Shown one piece after another: positions 30,001-45,000 of a stretch of 64,000 nt of DNA. The notes under the pieces were generated by a model that had not been told where the DNA came from, did no database searches, and saw nothing but the letters and a program-made list of their open reading frames with translations. This DNA comes from Proteromonas lacertae (lineage: Eukaryota; Sar; Bigyra; Opalinata; Proteromonadidae). The position numbers and the translations under genes are program-made. The stretch covers positions 62,001 through 126,000 of the forward strand of contig NGBS01000894.1 of assembly GCA_002245135.1 (NCBI GenBank), given 5' to 3'. Every line of letters begins with the position of its first letter. Position 1 is the first letter of the stretch.

Positions 30001-33000
30001 ATGTAAATAGTGAAATCAAAATGGAAAGTGGAAGTGGTTCTTCAAGTGGTTCAATAATATTTAAAACAGAAAATGTAAAAGATATAAACCATGGAATAAA
30101 ATTTGTTGGTACTGAACTAATCTCAATGAAGAGTGGAAGTGGTAAATCTACAAGTGGTTCAATATCGATCATAAGTGGTGATGGTGGTGAAGAAGGTGGT
30201 AAGATTGAGTTAAGTAGTTCAACGATAAAAATCGAAAGTGGTATTGGAAAATCATCTAGTGGATTAATAAAAGTAACAGCGAAATCAGGTGAAAAGACAA
30301 ATGGTTCAATATTGATGTCTAGTGGAACAATCAAAATAGAAAGTGGAAGTAGTAGTAATACAAGTGGTTCAATTTTAATAAAAGGAAATTCAAAATCATC
30401 AATAGAATTGAATAGTTCCAAGTTAATCGAATTGAAAACCGAAGATGGAAGTGAAAGTGGAGGTGATATAGAAATGTTAAGTGGAAGTGGTGTGACAACA
30501 AGTGGTTCAATATTTTTGAACAGTGTGAATGGATCAATATTATTATTAAGTAACCGTGGTAAAGATACAAGTGGTTTAATTCGTTTAAGTAGTGGTTCAA
30601 TCGAAATATTTGGTGGTAATAAAGATGATAGTGTTGTAAATTTCGAAAGTGGTGATGGTCAAACAAGTGGATCAATAATTTTAACTTCTGGTTCAATAGA
30701 AATATCTACTGGAAGTGCTGATACTGTTGGTTATATAAGCATAAATACTGGTAATGGTAATACAAATAGTGGAAATATAAACTTAAGTGGTGAAACCATT
30801 CAAATTATCGGAGGAACTGCTAGTTATGGAGGATCAATTAATATATTTACAAAAAGTCTTGGTGGATCAATATCATTACTAACTAATTCTGAAGGATCAA
30901 TTTCTATATCTAATGGAGGTGGAAGTGTATCTGGAGGTTCAATATTAATCTCATCTACAAAAACAATTAATATAAATACAGGTGGTGGTTTAACTGCTGG
31001 TTCAATATCGTTTATAACTGGTGATGCTATGACAACATCTGGATCAATATTTATAAGAGAGGCGAAAGAAATAATATTCGATGCATCAGAAGGAGGAAAT
31101 AAATCAGGTTCAATTATTGTAGATTCTAATACAGGTGGATTAATAAATTTGAAAACAGGAAGTGGTAATTCTTCTACAGGTTCAATTATGATTAAAAGTG
31201 GTTCATCTATTTATGGAGGATCAATTAACATTATTACTGATCAAACATATGGCAAAATCAATATAGTTAGTGGTAGTGGAAATACTATTGGTTCAATTGC
31301 TTTTGTAGGTGGAAATAAAGGAGGTGATATAACTATTGATAGTGATGGTTCAATTTCAATAGTTGGTGGTAGTGGAGCCAAAACAAGTGGTTCAATAGTA
31401 ATAAAAGATGATAATGGAACAATAAATTTAGAAGGTGGAACAATCAAATTATTAAGTGGTGCTAGTAGTGATTCAAATGGTGGTTCAATATTATTATCTA
31501 GTTCAACAATTTCAATAAAAAGTGGAAATGGTTCAAGCGTTGGTGAAATTTCAATATCTAGTGGAGAAAATGAAAATAGTACAAGTGGTTCAATGTCAAT
31601 AGACAGTAGTACAATATTAATAAGAATGGGTTCAAGTGGTGTGTCATCTGGAGAAATCTTGATAAAGAGTGGTGATGGTAGTACAACAGGCTCAATAAAA
31701 ATTGAATCCAATAATGGATCAATAAATATAGAAGGTGGAAGTGGAAGTATAGGTGGATTAATAAAAATAGAGAATGTAAATAGTGAAATCAAAATGGAAA
31801 GTGGAAGTGGTTCTTCAAGTGGTTCAATAATATTTAAAACAGAAAATGTAAAAGATATAAACCATGGAATAAAATTTGTTGGTACTGAACTAATCTCAAT
31901 GAAGAGTGGAAGTGGTAAATCTACAAGTGGTTCAATATCGATCATAAGTGGTGATGGTGGTGAAGAAGGTGGTAAGATTGAGTTAAGTAGTTCAACGATA
32001 AAAATCGAAAGTGGTATTGGAAAATCATCTAGTGGATTAATAAAAGTAACAGCGAAATCAGGTGAAAAGACAAATGGTTCAATATTGATGTCTAGTGGAA
32101 CAATCAAAATAGAAAGTGGAAGTAGTAGTAATACAAGTGGTTCAATTTTAATAAAAGGAAATTCAAAATCATCAATAGAATTGAATAGTTCCAAGTTAAT
32201 CGAATTGAAAACCGAAGATGGAAGTGAAAGTGGAGGTGATATAGAAATGTTAAGTGGAAGTGGTGTGACAACAAGTGGTTCAATATTTTTGAACAGTGTG
32301 AATGGATCAATATTATTATTAAGTAACCGTGGTAAAGATACAAGTGGTTTAATTCGTTTAAGTAGTGGTTCAATCGAAATATTTGGTGGTAATAAAGATG
32401 ATGGTAATGGATCAGTGTTATTGAATAGTACCAAAGATCTAATAATGAGTTCTGGATCAATTGAAATTTCCAGTGGAAATGGAAGTACAGTTGGTGATAT
32501 AAAAATAAGTGGAGGATCGATAAATATTTTAAGTAAAGATAGTGATAATACAAACAGTGGAAATATAAAAATCCAATCAGGTGATGGTAAAACAAGTGGT
32601 GAAATCAAGATATCTAGTTCAACTATAAACATTTCAAGTGGATCTAGTTCATTAAATGTAGGTGGATTAATACAATTAAAAAGTGGAAGTGGAACATTTG
32701 GTGGTAAATTGTTAATTGAATCTGTTGAGACGATAGATTTAAAAAGTGGAAGTGGTACAAGTGAAAGTGGTTCAATCGAAATTTCTAGTGGAAGTAGTGA
32801 TAAAGAAAGTGGTTCAATTGAAATTTCCAGTAGTAGTATTAGTTTAATAAGTGGAAGTGGAAAAATAAGTGGATCAATCTTAATAAGAAGTGGTAAAAGC
32901 AGTACAAGTGGTGATATTCATATAAATTCTGCCTCAATTGAGATCGAAAGTGGTGATTATAGTAGTAGTAATAGTGGTGTAATCGAAATTTTGAGTGGAA

Positions 33001-36000
33001 GTGGAAGTGATTTATCTGGTTCAATCTTGTTAGTAAATGAAGAAATATTATTATCAAGTGGTAAAATCGAAATAATAAGTGGAAGTGGTTCAACCAGTGG
33101 TTCAATCGAGATATCTAATAGTGATTTAAAAATGAGTGGTGGAACATTATCAATTGAAGGTGGTAATAGTTCAAATGATATTGGTGGTTCAATAAAACTA
33201 TTGAGTGATAAAATGATAAAACTTGAAAGTGTGAGTAATTTGGGAAGTATTGAAATAATAGGTGGTGATAATAAAGGTTCAAGTGGTGGTTCAATCGACT
33301 TAAAAGATAAAAGTAGTGGAATTCTAGTAGAAACTCAGAATGATGGTTCAATTTCAATAGTTGGTGGTAGTGGAGCCAAAACAAGTGGTTCAATAATAAT
33401 AAAAGATGATAATGGAACAATAAATTTAGAAGGTGGAACAATCAAATTATTAAGTGGTGCTAGTAGTGATTCAAATGGTGGTTCAATATTATTATCTAGT
33501 TCAACAATTTCAATAAAAAGTGGAAATGGTTCAAGCGTTGGTGAAATTTCAATATCTAGTGGAGAAAATGAAAATAGTACAAGTGGTTCAATGTCAATAG
33601 ACAGTAGTACAATATTAATAAGAATGGGTTCAAGTGGTGTGTCATCTGGAGAAATCTTGATAAAGAGTGGTGATGGTAGTACAACAGGCTCAATAAAAAT
33701 TGAATCCAATAATGGATCAATAAATATAGAAGGTGGAAGTGGAAGTATAGGTGGATTAATAAAAATAGAGAATGTAAATAGTGAAATCAAAATGGAAAGT
33801 GGAAGTGGTTCTTCAAGTGGTTCAATAATATTTAAAACAGAAAATGTAAAAGATATAAACCATGGAATAAAATTTGTTGGTACTGAACTAATCTCAATGA
33901 AGAGTGGAAGTGGTAAATCTACAAGTGGTTCAATATCGATCATAAGTGGTGATGGTGGTGAAGAAGGTGGTAAGATTGAGTTAAGTAGTTCAACGATAAA
34001 AATCGAAAGTGGTATTGGAAAATCATCTAGTGGATTAATAAAAGTAACAGCGAAATCAGGTGAAAAGACAAATGGTTCAATATTGATGTCTAGTGGAACA
34101 ATCAAAATAGAAAGTGGAAGTAGTAGTAATACAAGTGGTTCAATTTTAATAAAAGGAAATTCAAAATCATCAATAGAATTGAATAGTTCCAAGTTAATCG
34201 AATTGAAAACCGAAGATGGAAGTGAAAGTGGAGGTGATATAGAAATGTTAAGTGGAAGTGGTGTGACAACAAGTGGTTCAATATTTTTGAACAGTGTGAA
34301 TGGATCAATATTATTATTAAGTAACCGTGGTAAAGATACAAGTGGTTTAATTCGTTTAAGTAGTGGTTCAATCGAAATATTTGGTGGTAATAAAGATGAT
34401 GGTAATGGATCAGTGTTATTGAATAGTACCAAAGATCTAATAATGAGTTCTGGATCAATTGAAATTTCCAGTGGAAATGGAAGTACAGTTGGTGATATAA
34501 AAATAAGTGGAGGATCGATAAATATTTTAAGTAAAGATAGTGATAATACAAACAGTGGAAATATAAAAATCCAATCAGGTGATGGTAAAACAAGTGGTGA
34601 AATCAAGATATCTAGTTCAACTATAAACATTTCAAGTGGATCTAGTTCATTAAATGTAGGTGGATTAATACAATTAAAAAGTGGAAGTGGAACATTTGGT
34701 GGTAAATTGTTAATTGAATCTGTTGAGACGATAGATTTAAAAAGTGGAAGTGGTACAAGTGAAAGTGGTTCAATCGAAATTTCTAGTGGAAGTAGTGATA
34801 AAGAAAGTGGTTCAATTGAAATTTCCAGTAGTAGTATTAGTTTAATAAGTGGAAGTGGAAAAATAAGTGGATCAATCTTAATAAGAAGTGGTAAAAGCAG
34901 TACAAGTGGTGATATTCATATAAATTCTGCCTCAATTGAGATCGAAAGTGGTGATTATAGTAGTAGTAATAGTGGTGTAATCGAAATTTTGAGTGGAAGT
35001 GGAAGTGATTTATCTGGTTCAATCTTGTTAGTAAATGAAGAAATATTATTATCAAGTGGTAAAATCGAAATAATAAGTGGAAGTGGTTCAACCAGTGGTT
35101 CAATCGAGATATCTAATAGTGATTTAAAAATGAGTGGTGGAACATTATCAATTGAAGGTGGTAATAGTTCAAATGATATTGGTGGTTCAATAAAACTATT
35201 GAGTGATAAAATGATAAAACTTGAAAGTGTGAGTAATTTGGGAAGTATTGAAATAATAGGTGGTGATAATAAAGGTTCAAGTGGTGGTTCAATCGACTTA
35301 AAAGATAAAAGTAGTGGAATTCTAGTAGAAACTCAGAATGATGGTTCAATTTCAATAGTTGGTGGTAGTGGAGCCAAAACAAGTGGTTCAATAATAATAA
35401 AAGATGATAATGGAACAATAAATTTAGAAGGTGGAACAATCAAATTATTAAGTGGTGCTAGTAGTGATTCAAATGGTGGTTCAATATTATTATCTAGTTC
35501 AACAATTTCAATAAAAAGTGGAAATGGTTCAAGCGTTGGTGAAATTTCAATATCTAGTGGAGAAAATGAAAATAGTACAAGTGGTTCAATGTCAATAGAC
35601 AGTAGTACAATATTAATAAGAATGGGTTCAAGTGGTGTGTCATCTGGAGAAATCTTGATAAAGAGTGGTGATGGTAGTACAACAGGCTCAATAAAAATTG
35701 AATCCAATAATGGATCAATAAATATAGAAGGTGGAAGTGGAAGTATAGGTGGATTAATAAAAATAGAGAATGTAAATAGTGAAATCAAAATGGAAAGTGG
35801 AAGTGGTTCTTCAAGTGGTTCAATAATATTTAAAACAGAAAATGTAAAAGATATAAACCATGGAATAAAATTTGTTGGTACTGAACTAATCTCAATGAAG
35901 AGTGGAAGTGGTAAATCTACAAGTGGTTCAATATCTTTAATATCTAACGATAATTTGAATGTTATGTCAAATAAAGTTAAAATAATTACTGGAAGCTCAT

Positions 36001-39000
36001 CTGATGAAAGCGGTAGTATATTGCTGTTTAGTAATAATGAATATTCAATTGAATCTTCAATATCTTTACTTCTAAATACTGGTACAGGAACTGTTATATC
36101 AGGTGCATTTATTCTTGGAAATAAAGATTCAAACATTTTAATATATAGTGGAAGCAGTAATATATCTGGTTCTATATCAATAATTTCTAGTGGTTCTAAA
36201 GATAGTACAATTGATATTCAATCTTCTAAATACACTGAAATTTCTAATGCTCTTGACGAAATTATAAATATTAGTAGTGGTAAAGCAAATAATGTTGGTA
36301 GTATACACTTAATTAGTAATGATGTAAATATAAATTCAGACAAATATATAAAACTGGAAACTCAAAGTGATGGTTCAATTTCAATAGTTGGTGGTAGTGG
36401 AGCCAAAACAAGTGGTTCAATAATAATAAAAGATGATAATGGAACAATAAATTTAGAAGGTGGAACAATCAAATTATTAAGTGGTGCTAGTAGTGATTCA
36501 AATGGTGGTTCAATATTATTATCTAGTTCAACAATTTCAATAAAAAGTGGAAATGGTTCAAGCGTTGGTGAAATTTCAATATCTAGTGGAGAAAATGAAA
36601 ATAGTACAAGTGGTTCAATGTCAATAGACAGTAGTACAATATTAATAAGAATGGGTTCAAGTGGTGTGTCATCTGGAGAAATCTTGATAAAGAGTGGTGA
36701 TGGTAGTACAACAGGCTCAATAAAAATTGAATCCAATAATGGATCAATAAATATAGAAGGTGGAAGTGGAAGTATAGGTGGATTAATAAAAATAGAGAAT
36801 GTAAATAGTGAAATCAAAATGGAAAGTGGAAGTGGTTCTTCAAGTGGTTCAATAATATTTAAAACAGAAAATGTAAAAGATATAAACCATGGAATAAAAT
36901 TTGTTGGTACTGAACTAATCTCAATGAAGAGTGGAAGTGGTAAATCTACAAGTGGTTCAATATCGATCATAAGTGGTGATGGTGGTGAAGAAGGTGGTAA
37001 GATTGAGTTAAGTAGTTCAACGATAAAAATCGAAAGTGGTATTGGAAAATCATCTAGTGGATTAATAAAAGTAACAGCGAAATCAGGTGAAAAGACAAAT
37101 GGTTCAATATTGATGTCTAGTGGAACAATCAAAATAGAAAGTGGAAGTAGTAGTAATACAAGTGGTTCAATTTTAATAAAAGGAAATTCAAAATCATCAA
37201 TAGAATTGAATAGTTCCAAGTTAATCGAATTGAAAACCGAAGATGGAAGTGAAAGTGGAGGTGATATAGAAATGTTAAGTGGAAGTGGTGTGACAACAAG
37301 TGGTTCAATATTTTTGAACAGTGTGAATGGATCAATATTATTATTAAGTAACCGTGGTAAAGATACAAGTGGTTTAATTCGTTTAAGTAGTGGTTCAATC
37401 GAAATATTTGGTGGTAATAAAGATGATGGTAATGGATCAGTGTTATTGAATAGTACCAAAGATCTAATAATGAGTTCTGGATCAATTGAAATTTCCAGTG
37501 GAAATGGAAGTACAGTTGGTGATATAAAAATTATTACAACCGACATTAGTAATTCTAGTGATATTGCTCTTAGTGCTTCTAGTTTGACAATTTCTACTCC
37601 TTTAAATTCGCATACAAATTCTGATATCCTATTTAAAATTGGTGAATCTAATGCAGGTGGATCAATATCTTTGTTGGCAGAAAACGAAATTAGCATTAGA
37701 AGTGGATCTGCAAGTACAAGTGGTTATATTCATATTATTACTAGTAATGAAGTTGATGTTGAAACTGGTAATAGTAAAACTAAATCTGGTATTATTTTCT
37801 TTGAAAATGAAAATGCCAGTACTAGTGGTAATATAGTTATTACTGGTACAGAATCTATTATGATTAATACAGGAAGTGGTGAAGTTAGTGGATTTGTAAA
37901 TATTAATAGTAATAATGGAATTTTAGATTTATTTGGAAATACTATAAATATAAACACAGGTAGTGGTAGTATTTCTGGAGATATAATAATTACATCAACA
38001 AGTGGAGGTAGTATATTATTTAATCCAATGAAGGATTTAATTGTTAAACCAAGGACAGCTGCATTTGTTGAATTGAAAACTAAGAATGATGGTTCAATTT
38101 CAATAGTTGGTGGTAGTGGAGCCAAAACAAGTGGTTCAATAGTAATAAAAGATGATAATGGAACAATAAATTTAGAAGGTGGAACAATCAAATTATTAAG
38201 TGGTGCTAGTAGTGATTCAAATGGTGGTTCAATATTATTATCTAGTTCAACAATTTCAATAAAAAGTGGAAATGGTTCAAGCGTTGGTGAAATTTCAATA
38301 TCTAGTGGAGAAAATGAAAATAGTACAAGTGGTTCAATGTCAATAGACAGTAGTACAATATTAATAAGAATGGGTTCAAGTGGTGTGTCATCTGGAGAAA
38401 TCTTGATAAAGAGTGGTGATGGTAGTACAACAGGCTCAATAAAAATTGAATCCAATAATGGATCAATAAATATAGAAGGTGGAAGTGGAAGTATAGGTGG
38501 ATTAATAAAAATAGAGAATGTAAATAGTGAAATCAAAATGGAAAGTGGAAGTGGTTCTTCAAGTGGTTCAATAATATTTAAAACAGAAAATGTAAAAGAT
38601 ATAAACCATGGAATAAAATTTGTTGGTACTGAACTAATCTCAATGAAGAGTGGAAGTGGTAAATCTACAAGTGGTTCAATATCGATCATAAGTGGTGATG
38701 GTGGTGAAGAAGGTGGTAAGATTGAGTTAAGTAGTTCAACGATAAAAATCGAAAGTGGTATTGGAAAATCATCTAGTGGATTAATAAAAGTAACAGCGAA
38801 ATCAGGTGAAAAGACAAATGGTTCAATATTGATGTCTAGTGGAACAATCAAAATAGAAAGTGGAAGTAGTAGTAATACAAGTGGTTCAATTTTAATAAAA
38901 GGAAATTCAAAATCATCAATAGAATTGAATAGTTCCAAGTTAATCGAATTGAAAACCGAAGATGGAAGTGAAAGTGGAGGTGATATAGAAATGTTAAGTG

Positions 39001-42000
39001 GAAGTGGTGTGACAACAAGTGGTTCAATATTTTTGAACAGTGTGAATGGATCAATATTATTATTAAGTAACCGTGGTAAAGATACAAGTGGTTTAATTCG
39101 TTTAAGTAGTGGTTCAATCGAAATATTTGGTGGTAATAAAGATGATGGTAATGGATCAGTGTTATTGAATAGTACCAAAGATCTAATAATGAGTTCTGGA
39201 TCAATTGAAATTTCCAGTGGAAATGGAAGTACAGTTGGTGATATAAAAATAAGTGGAGGATCGATAAATATTTTAAGTAAAGATAGTGATAATACAAACA
39301 GTGGAAATATAAAAATCCAATCAGGTGATGGTAAAACAAGTGGTGAAATCAAGATATCTAGTTCAACTATAAACATTTCAAGTGGATCTAGTTCATTAAA
39401 TGTAGGTGGATTAATACAATTAAAAAGTGGAAGTGGAACATTTGGTGGTAAATTGTTAATTGAATCTGTTGAGACGATAGATTTAAAAAGTGGAAGTGGT
39501 ACAAGTGAAAGTGGTTCAATCGAAATTTCTAGTGGAAGTAGTGATAAAGAAAGTGGTTCAATTGAAATTTCCAGTAGTAGTATTAGTTTAATAAGTGGAA
39601 GTGGAAAAATAAGTGGATCAATCTTAATAAGAAGTGGTAAAAGCAGTACAAGTGGTGATATTCATATAAATTCTGCCTCAATTGAGATCGAAAGTGGTGA
39701 TTATAGTAGTAGTAATAGTGGTGTAATCGAAATTTTGAGTGGAAGTGGAAGTGATTTATCTGGTTCAATCTTGTTAGTAAATGAAGAAATATTATTATCA
39801 AGTGGTAAAATCGAAATAATAAGTGGAAGTGGTTCAACCAGTGGTTCAATCGAGATATCTAATAGTGATTTAAAAATGAGTGGTGGAACATTATCAATTG
39901 AAGGTGGTAATAGTTCAAATGATATTGGTGGTTCAATAAAACTATTGAGTGATAAAATGATAAAACTTGAAAGTGTGAGTAATTTGGGAAGTATTGAAAT
40001 AATAGGTGGTGATAATAAAGGTTCAAGTGGTGGTTCAATCGACTTAAAAGATAAAAGTAGTGGAATTCTAGTAGAAACTCAGAATGATGGTTCAATTTCA
40101 ATAGTTGGTGGTAGTGGAGCCAAAACAAGTGGTTCAATAATAATAAAAGATGATAATGGAACAATAAATTTAGAAGGTGGAACAATCAAATTATTAAGTG
40201 GTGCTAGTAGTGATTCAAATGGTGGTTCAATATTATTATCTAGTTCAACAATTTCAATAAAAAGTGGAAATGGTTCAAGCGTTGGTGAAATTTCAATATC
40301 TAGTGGAGAAAATGAAAATAGTACAAGTGGTTCAATATCCTTAAATGGTAGTACAATATTAATAAGAATGGGTTCAAGTGGAAGTACATCTGGAACAATA
40401 ACAATCGATAGTAAAGATGAATTAAAAGTTGAGTCTAATGGAAATAAGATATCATTACAAAGTGGAAGTGGAAGTACAGGTGGTTTAATAAAATTAAATG
40501 GAAATAATGGAATAATAAAACTAGACAGTTCAACAATAACAATTGAAAGTGGAAGTGGTACAACTAGAAGTGGTTCAATCTATTTAAGTAGTGGTTCAAT
40601 ATCAATAATCAATGGAGAAAAGACAGAAATAACTGGATCTACAATCTTATTATCTGGAACAACTGTAAATATCGAAAGTGGAAGTGGTTCTACCAGTGGT
40701 GAAATAAAAGTAACTGGCACTATTAATATAAATGATTTTGATAAAGTGGATATAAAAAGTGGAAGTAATGGTAATACAAGTGGTATGATAAATTTAAATA
40801 ATAAAGATGAAACAATATCATTTATAGTTGAATCTGATGGAACAATATCTTTAATGAATGGAAGTGGAGCTGATAGTGGATCAATTTTAATTAACCATAC
40901 AAAAATGGAAATGAGTGGTGGTTCAATATTATTAAGTAGTGGTCGTATAAATATAGAATCATCTGATATAACAATAAAAGAGAATGAAGGTAAAGTATTA
41001 TTGTCAAGTGGAACAATAAAAATAAATAGTGCTAAAGATATAAATATAAATTCAAATGCTGAATTATTAGATATAAAGAGTAATAATGGAAATTTAGAAA
41101 TGTCTAGTAAAGATGGTATAATAAAACTTGATAGTTCAACAATTTCAATCGAAAGTGGAAATGGTTCAACTGTTGGTTCAATCTCGATATTCAGTACAGT
41201 CGATACAAGTAGTAGTAGTAGTGGTTCAATATCCTTAAATGGTAGTACAATATTAATAAGAATGGGTTCAAGTGGAAGTACATCTGGAACAATAACAATC
41301 GATAGTAAAGATGAATTAAAAGTTGAGTCTAATGGAAATAAGATATCATTACAAAGTGGAAGTGGAAGTACAGGTGGTTTAATAAAATTAAATGGAAATA
41401 ATGGAATAATAAAACTAGACAGTTCAACAATAACAATTGAAAGTGGAAGTGGTACAACTAGAAGTGGTTCAATCTATTTAAGTAGTGGTTCAATATCAAT
41501 AATCAATGGAGAAAAGACAGAAATAACTGGATCTACAATCTTATTATCTGGAACAACTGTAAATATCGAAAGTGGAAGTGGTTCTACCAGTGGTGAAATA
41601 AAAATATCAAGTGGTTCACTAAATTTAAGTGGAAGTACGATATCAATGAGTGTAGAAAATGATACTATAATAGGAAATAAAAAAGGAACAATAAACTTAG
41701 TTAGTAAATCTTCAATAGACTTAGAATCAATTGATATAACAATAAAAGAGAATGAAGGTAAAGTATTATTGTCAAGTGGAACAATAAAAATAAATAGTGC
41801 TAAAGATATAAATATAAATTCAAATGCTGAATTATTAGATATAAAGAGTAATAATGGAAATTTAGAAATGTCTAGTAAAGATGGTATAATAAAACTTGAT
41901 AGTTCAACAATTTCAATCGAAAGTGGAAATGGTTCAACTGTTGGTTCAATCTCGATATTCAGTACAGTCGATACAAGTAGTAGTAGTAGTGGTTCAATAT

Positions 42001-45000
42001 CCTTAAATGGTAGTACAATATTAATAAGAATGGGTTCAAGTGGAAGTACATCTGGAACAATAACAATCGATAGTAAAGATGAATTAAAAGTTGAGTCTAA
42101 TGGAAATAAGATATCATTACAAAGTGGAAGTGGAAGTACAGGTGGTTTAATAAAATTAAATGGAAATAATGGAATAATAAAACTAGACAGTTCAACAATA
42201 ACAATTGAAAGTGGAAGTGGTACAACTAGAAGTGGTTCAATCTATTTAAGTAGTGGTTCAATATCAATAATCAATGGAGAAAAGACAGAAATAACTGGAT
42301 CTACAATCTTATTATCTGGAACAACTGTAAATATCGAAAGTGGAAGTGGTTCTACCAGTGGTGAAATAAAAATAATGAGTAAAAGCTCATCAATAGAATT
42401 TAGCTCAAAAGATATAACCATAAACGAGAATGAAGGTAAAGTATTATTGTCAAGTGGAACAATAAAAATAAATAGTGCTAAAGATATAAATATAAATTCA
42501 AATGCTGAATTATTAGATATAAAGAGTAATAATGGAAATTTAGAAATGTCTAGTAAAGATGGTATAATAAAACTTGATAGTTCAACAATTTCAATCGAAA
42601 GTGGAAATGGTTCAACTGTTGGTTCAATCTCGATATTCAGTACAGTCGATACAAGTAGTAGTAGTAGTGGTTCAATATCCTTAAATGGTAGTACAATATT
42701 AATAAGAATGGGTTCAAGTGGAAGTACATCTGGAACAATAACAATCGATAGTAAAGATGAATTAAAAGTTGAGTCTAATGGAAATAAGATATCATTACAA
42801 AGTGGAAGTGGAAGTACAGGTGGTTTAATAAAATTAAATGGAAATAATGGAATAATAAAACTAGACAGTTCAACAATAACAATTGAAAGTGGAAGTGGTA
42901 CAACTAGAAGTGGTTCAATCTATTTAAGTAGTGGTTCAATATCAATAATCAATGGAGAAAAGACAGAAATAACTGGATCTACAATCTTATTATCTGGAAC
43001 AACTGTAAATATCGAAAGTGGAAGTGGTTCTACCAGTGGTGAAATAAAAGTAACTGGCACTATTAATATAAATGATTTTGATAAAGTGGATATAAAAAGT
43101 GGAAGTAATGGTAATACAAGTGGTATGATAAATTTAAATAATAAAGATGAAACAATATCATTTATAGTTGAATCTGATGGAACAATATCTTTAATGAATG
43201 GAAGTGGAGCTGATAGTGGATCAATTTTAATTAACCATACAAAAATGGAAATGAGTGGTGGTTCAATATTATTAAGTAGTGGTCGTATAAATATAGAATC
43301 ATCTGATATAACAATAAAAGAGAATGAAGGTAAAGTATTATTGTCAAGTGGAACAATAAAAATAAATAGTGCTAAAGATATAAATATAAATTCAAATGCT
43401 GAATTATTAGATATAAAGAGTAATAATGGAAATTTAGAAATGTCTAGTAAAGATGGTATAATAAAACTTGATAGTTCAACAATTTCAATCGAAAGTGGAA
43501 ATGGTTCAACTGTTGGTTCAATCTCGATATTCAGTACAGTCGATACAAGTAGTAGTAGTAGTGGTTCAATATCCTTAAATGGTAGTACAATATTAATAAG
43601 AATGGGTTCAAGTGGAAGTACATCTGGAACAATAACAATCGATAGTAAAGATGAATTAAAAGTTGAGTCTAATGGAAATAAGATATCATTACAAAGTGGA
43701 AGTGGAAGTACAGGTGGTTTAATAAAATTAAATGGAAATAATGGAATAATAAAACTAGACAGTTCAACAATAACAATTGAAAGTGGAAGTGGTACAACTA
43801 GAAGTGGTTCAATCTATTTAAGTAGTGGTTCAATATCAATAATCAATGGAGAAAAGACAGAAATAACTGGATCTACAATCTTATTATCTGGAACAACTGT
43901 AAATATCGAAAGTGGAAGTGGTTCTACCAGTGGTGAAATAAAAATATCAAGTGGTTCACTAAATTTAAGTGGAAGTACGATATCAATGAGTGTAGAAAAT
44001 GATACTATAATAGGAAATAAAAAAGGAACAATAAACTTAGTTAGTAAATCTTCAATAGACTTAGAATCAATTGATATAACAATAAAAGAGAATGAAGGTA
44101 AAGTATTATTGTCAAGTGGAACAATAAAAATAAATAGTGCTAAAGATATAAATATAAATTCAAATGCTGAATTATTAGATATAAAGAGTAATAATGGAAA
44201 TTTAGAAATGTCTAGTAAAGATGGTATAATAAAACTTGATAGTTCAACAATTTCAATCGAAAGTGGAAATGGTTCAACTGTTGGTTCAATCTCGATATTC
44301 AGTACAGTCGATACAAGTAGTAGTAGTAGTGGTTCAATATCCTTAAATGGTAGTACAATATTAATAAGAATGGGTTCAAGTGGAAGTACATCTGGAACAA
44401 TAACAATCGATAGTAAAGATGAATTAAAAGTTGAGTCTAATGGAAATAAGATATCATTACAAAGTGGAAGTGGAAGTACAGGTGGTTTAATAAAATTAAA
44501 TGGAAATAATGGAATAATAAAACTAGACAGTTCAACAATAACAATTGAAAGTGGAAGTGGTACAACTAGAAGTGGTTCAATCTATTTAAGTAGTGGTTCA
44601 ATATCAATAATCAATGGAGAAAAGACAGAAATAACTGGATCTACAATCTTATTATCTGGAACAACTGTAAATATCGAAAGTGGAAGTGGTTCTACCAGTG
44701 GTGAAATAAAAATAATGAGTAAAAGCTCATCAATAGAATTTAGCTCAAAAGATATAACCATAAACGAGAATGAAGGTAAAGTATTATTGTCAAGTGGAAC
44801 AATAAAAATAAATAGTGCTAAAGATATAAATATAAATTCAAATGCTGAATTATTAGATATAAAGAGTAATAATGGAAATTTAGAAATGTCTAGTAAAGAT
44901 GGTATAATAAAACTTGATAGTTCAACAATTTCAATCGAAAGTGGAAATGGTTCAACTGTTGGTTCAATCTCGATATTCAGTACAGTCGATACAAGTAGTA

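Noticed and set aside
37730-39376. Long minus-strand open frames (up to 548 codons) opposite the giant gene, rich in PLPLSIFI-type sequence
   Set aside because: They are mirror images of the repeat codons: antisense of GGTTCAATA-type codons lacks stops. They repeat with the same spacing as the sense modules and show no domain.
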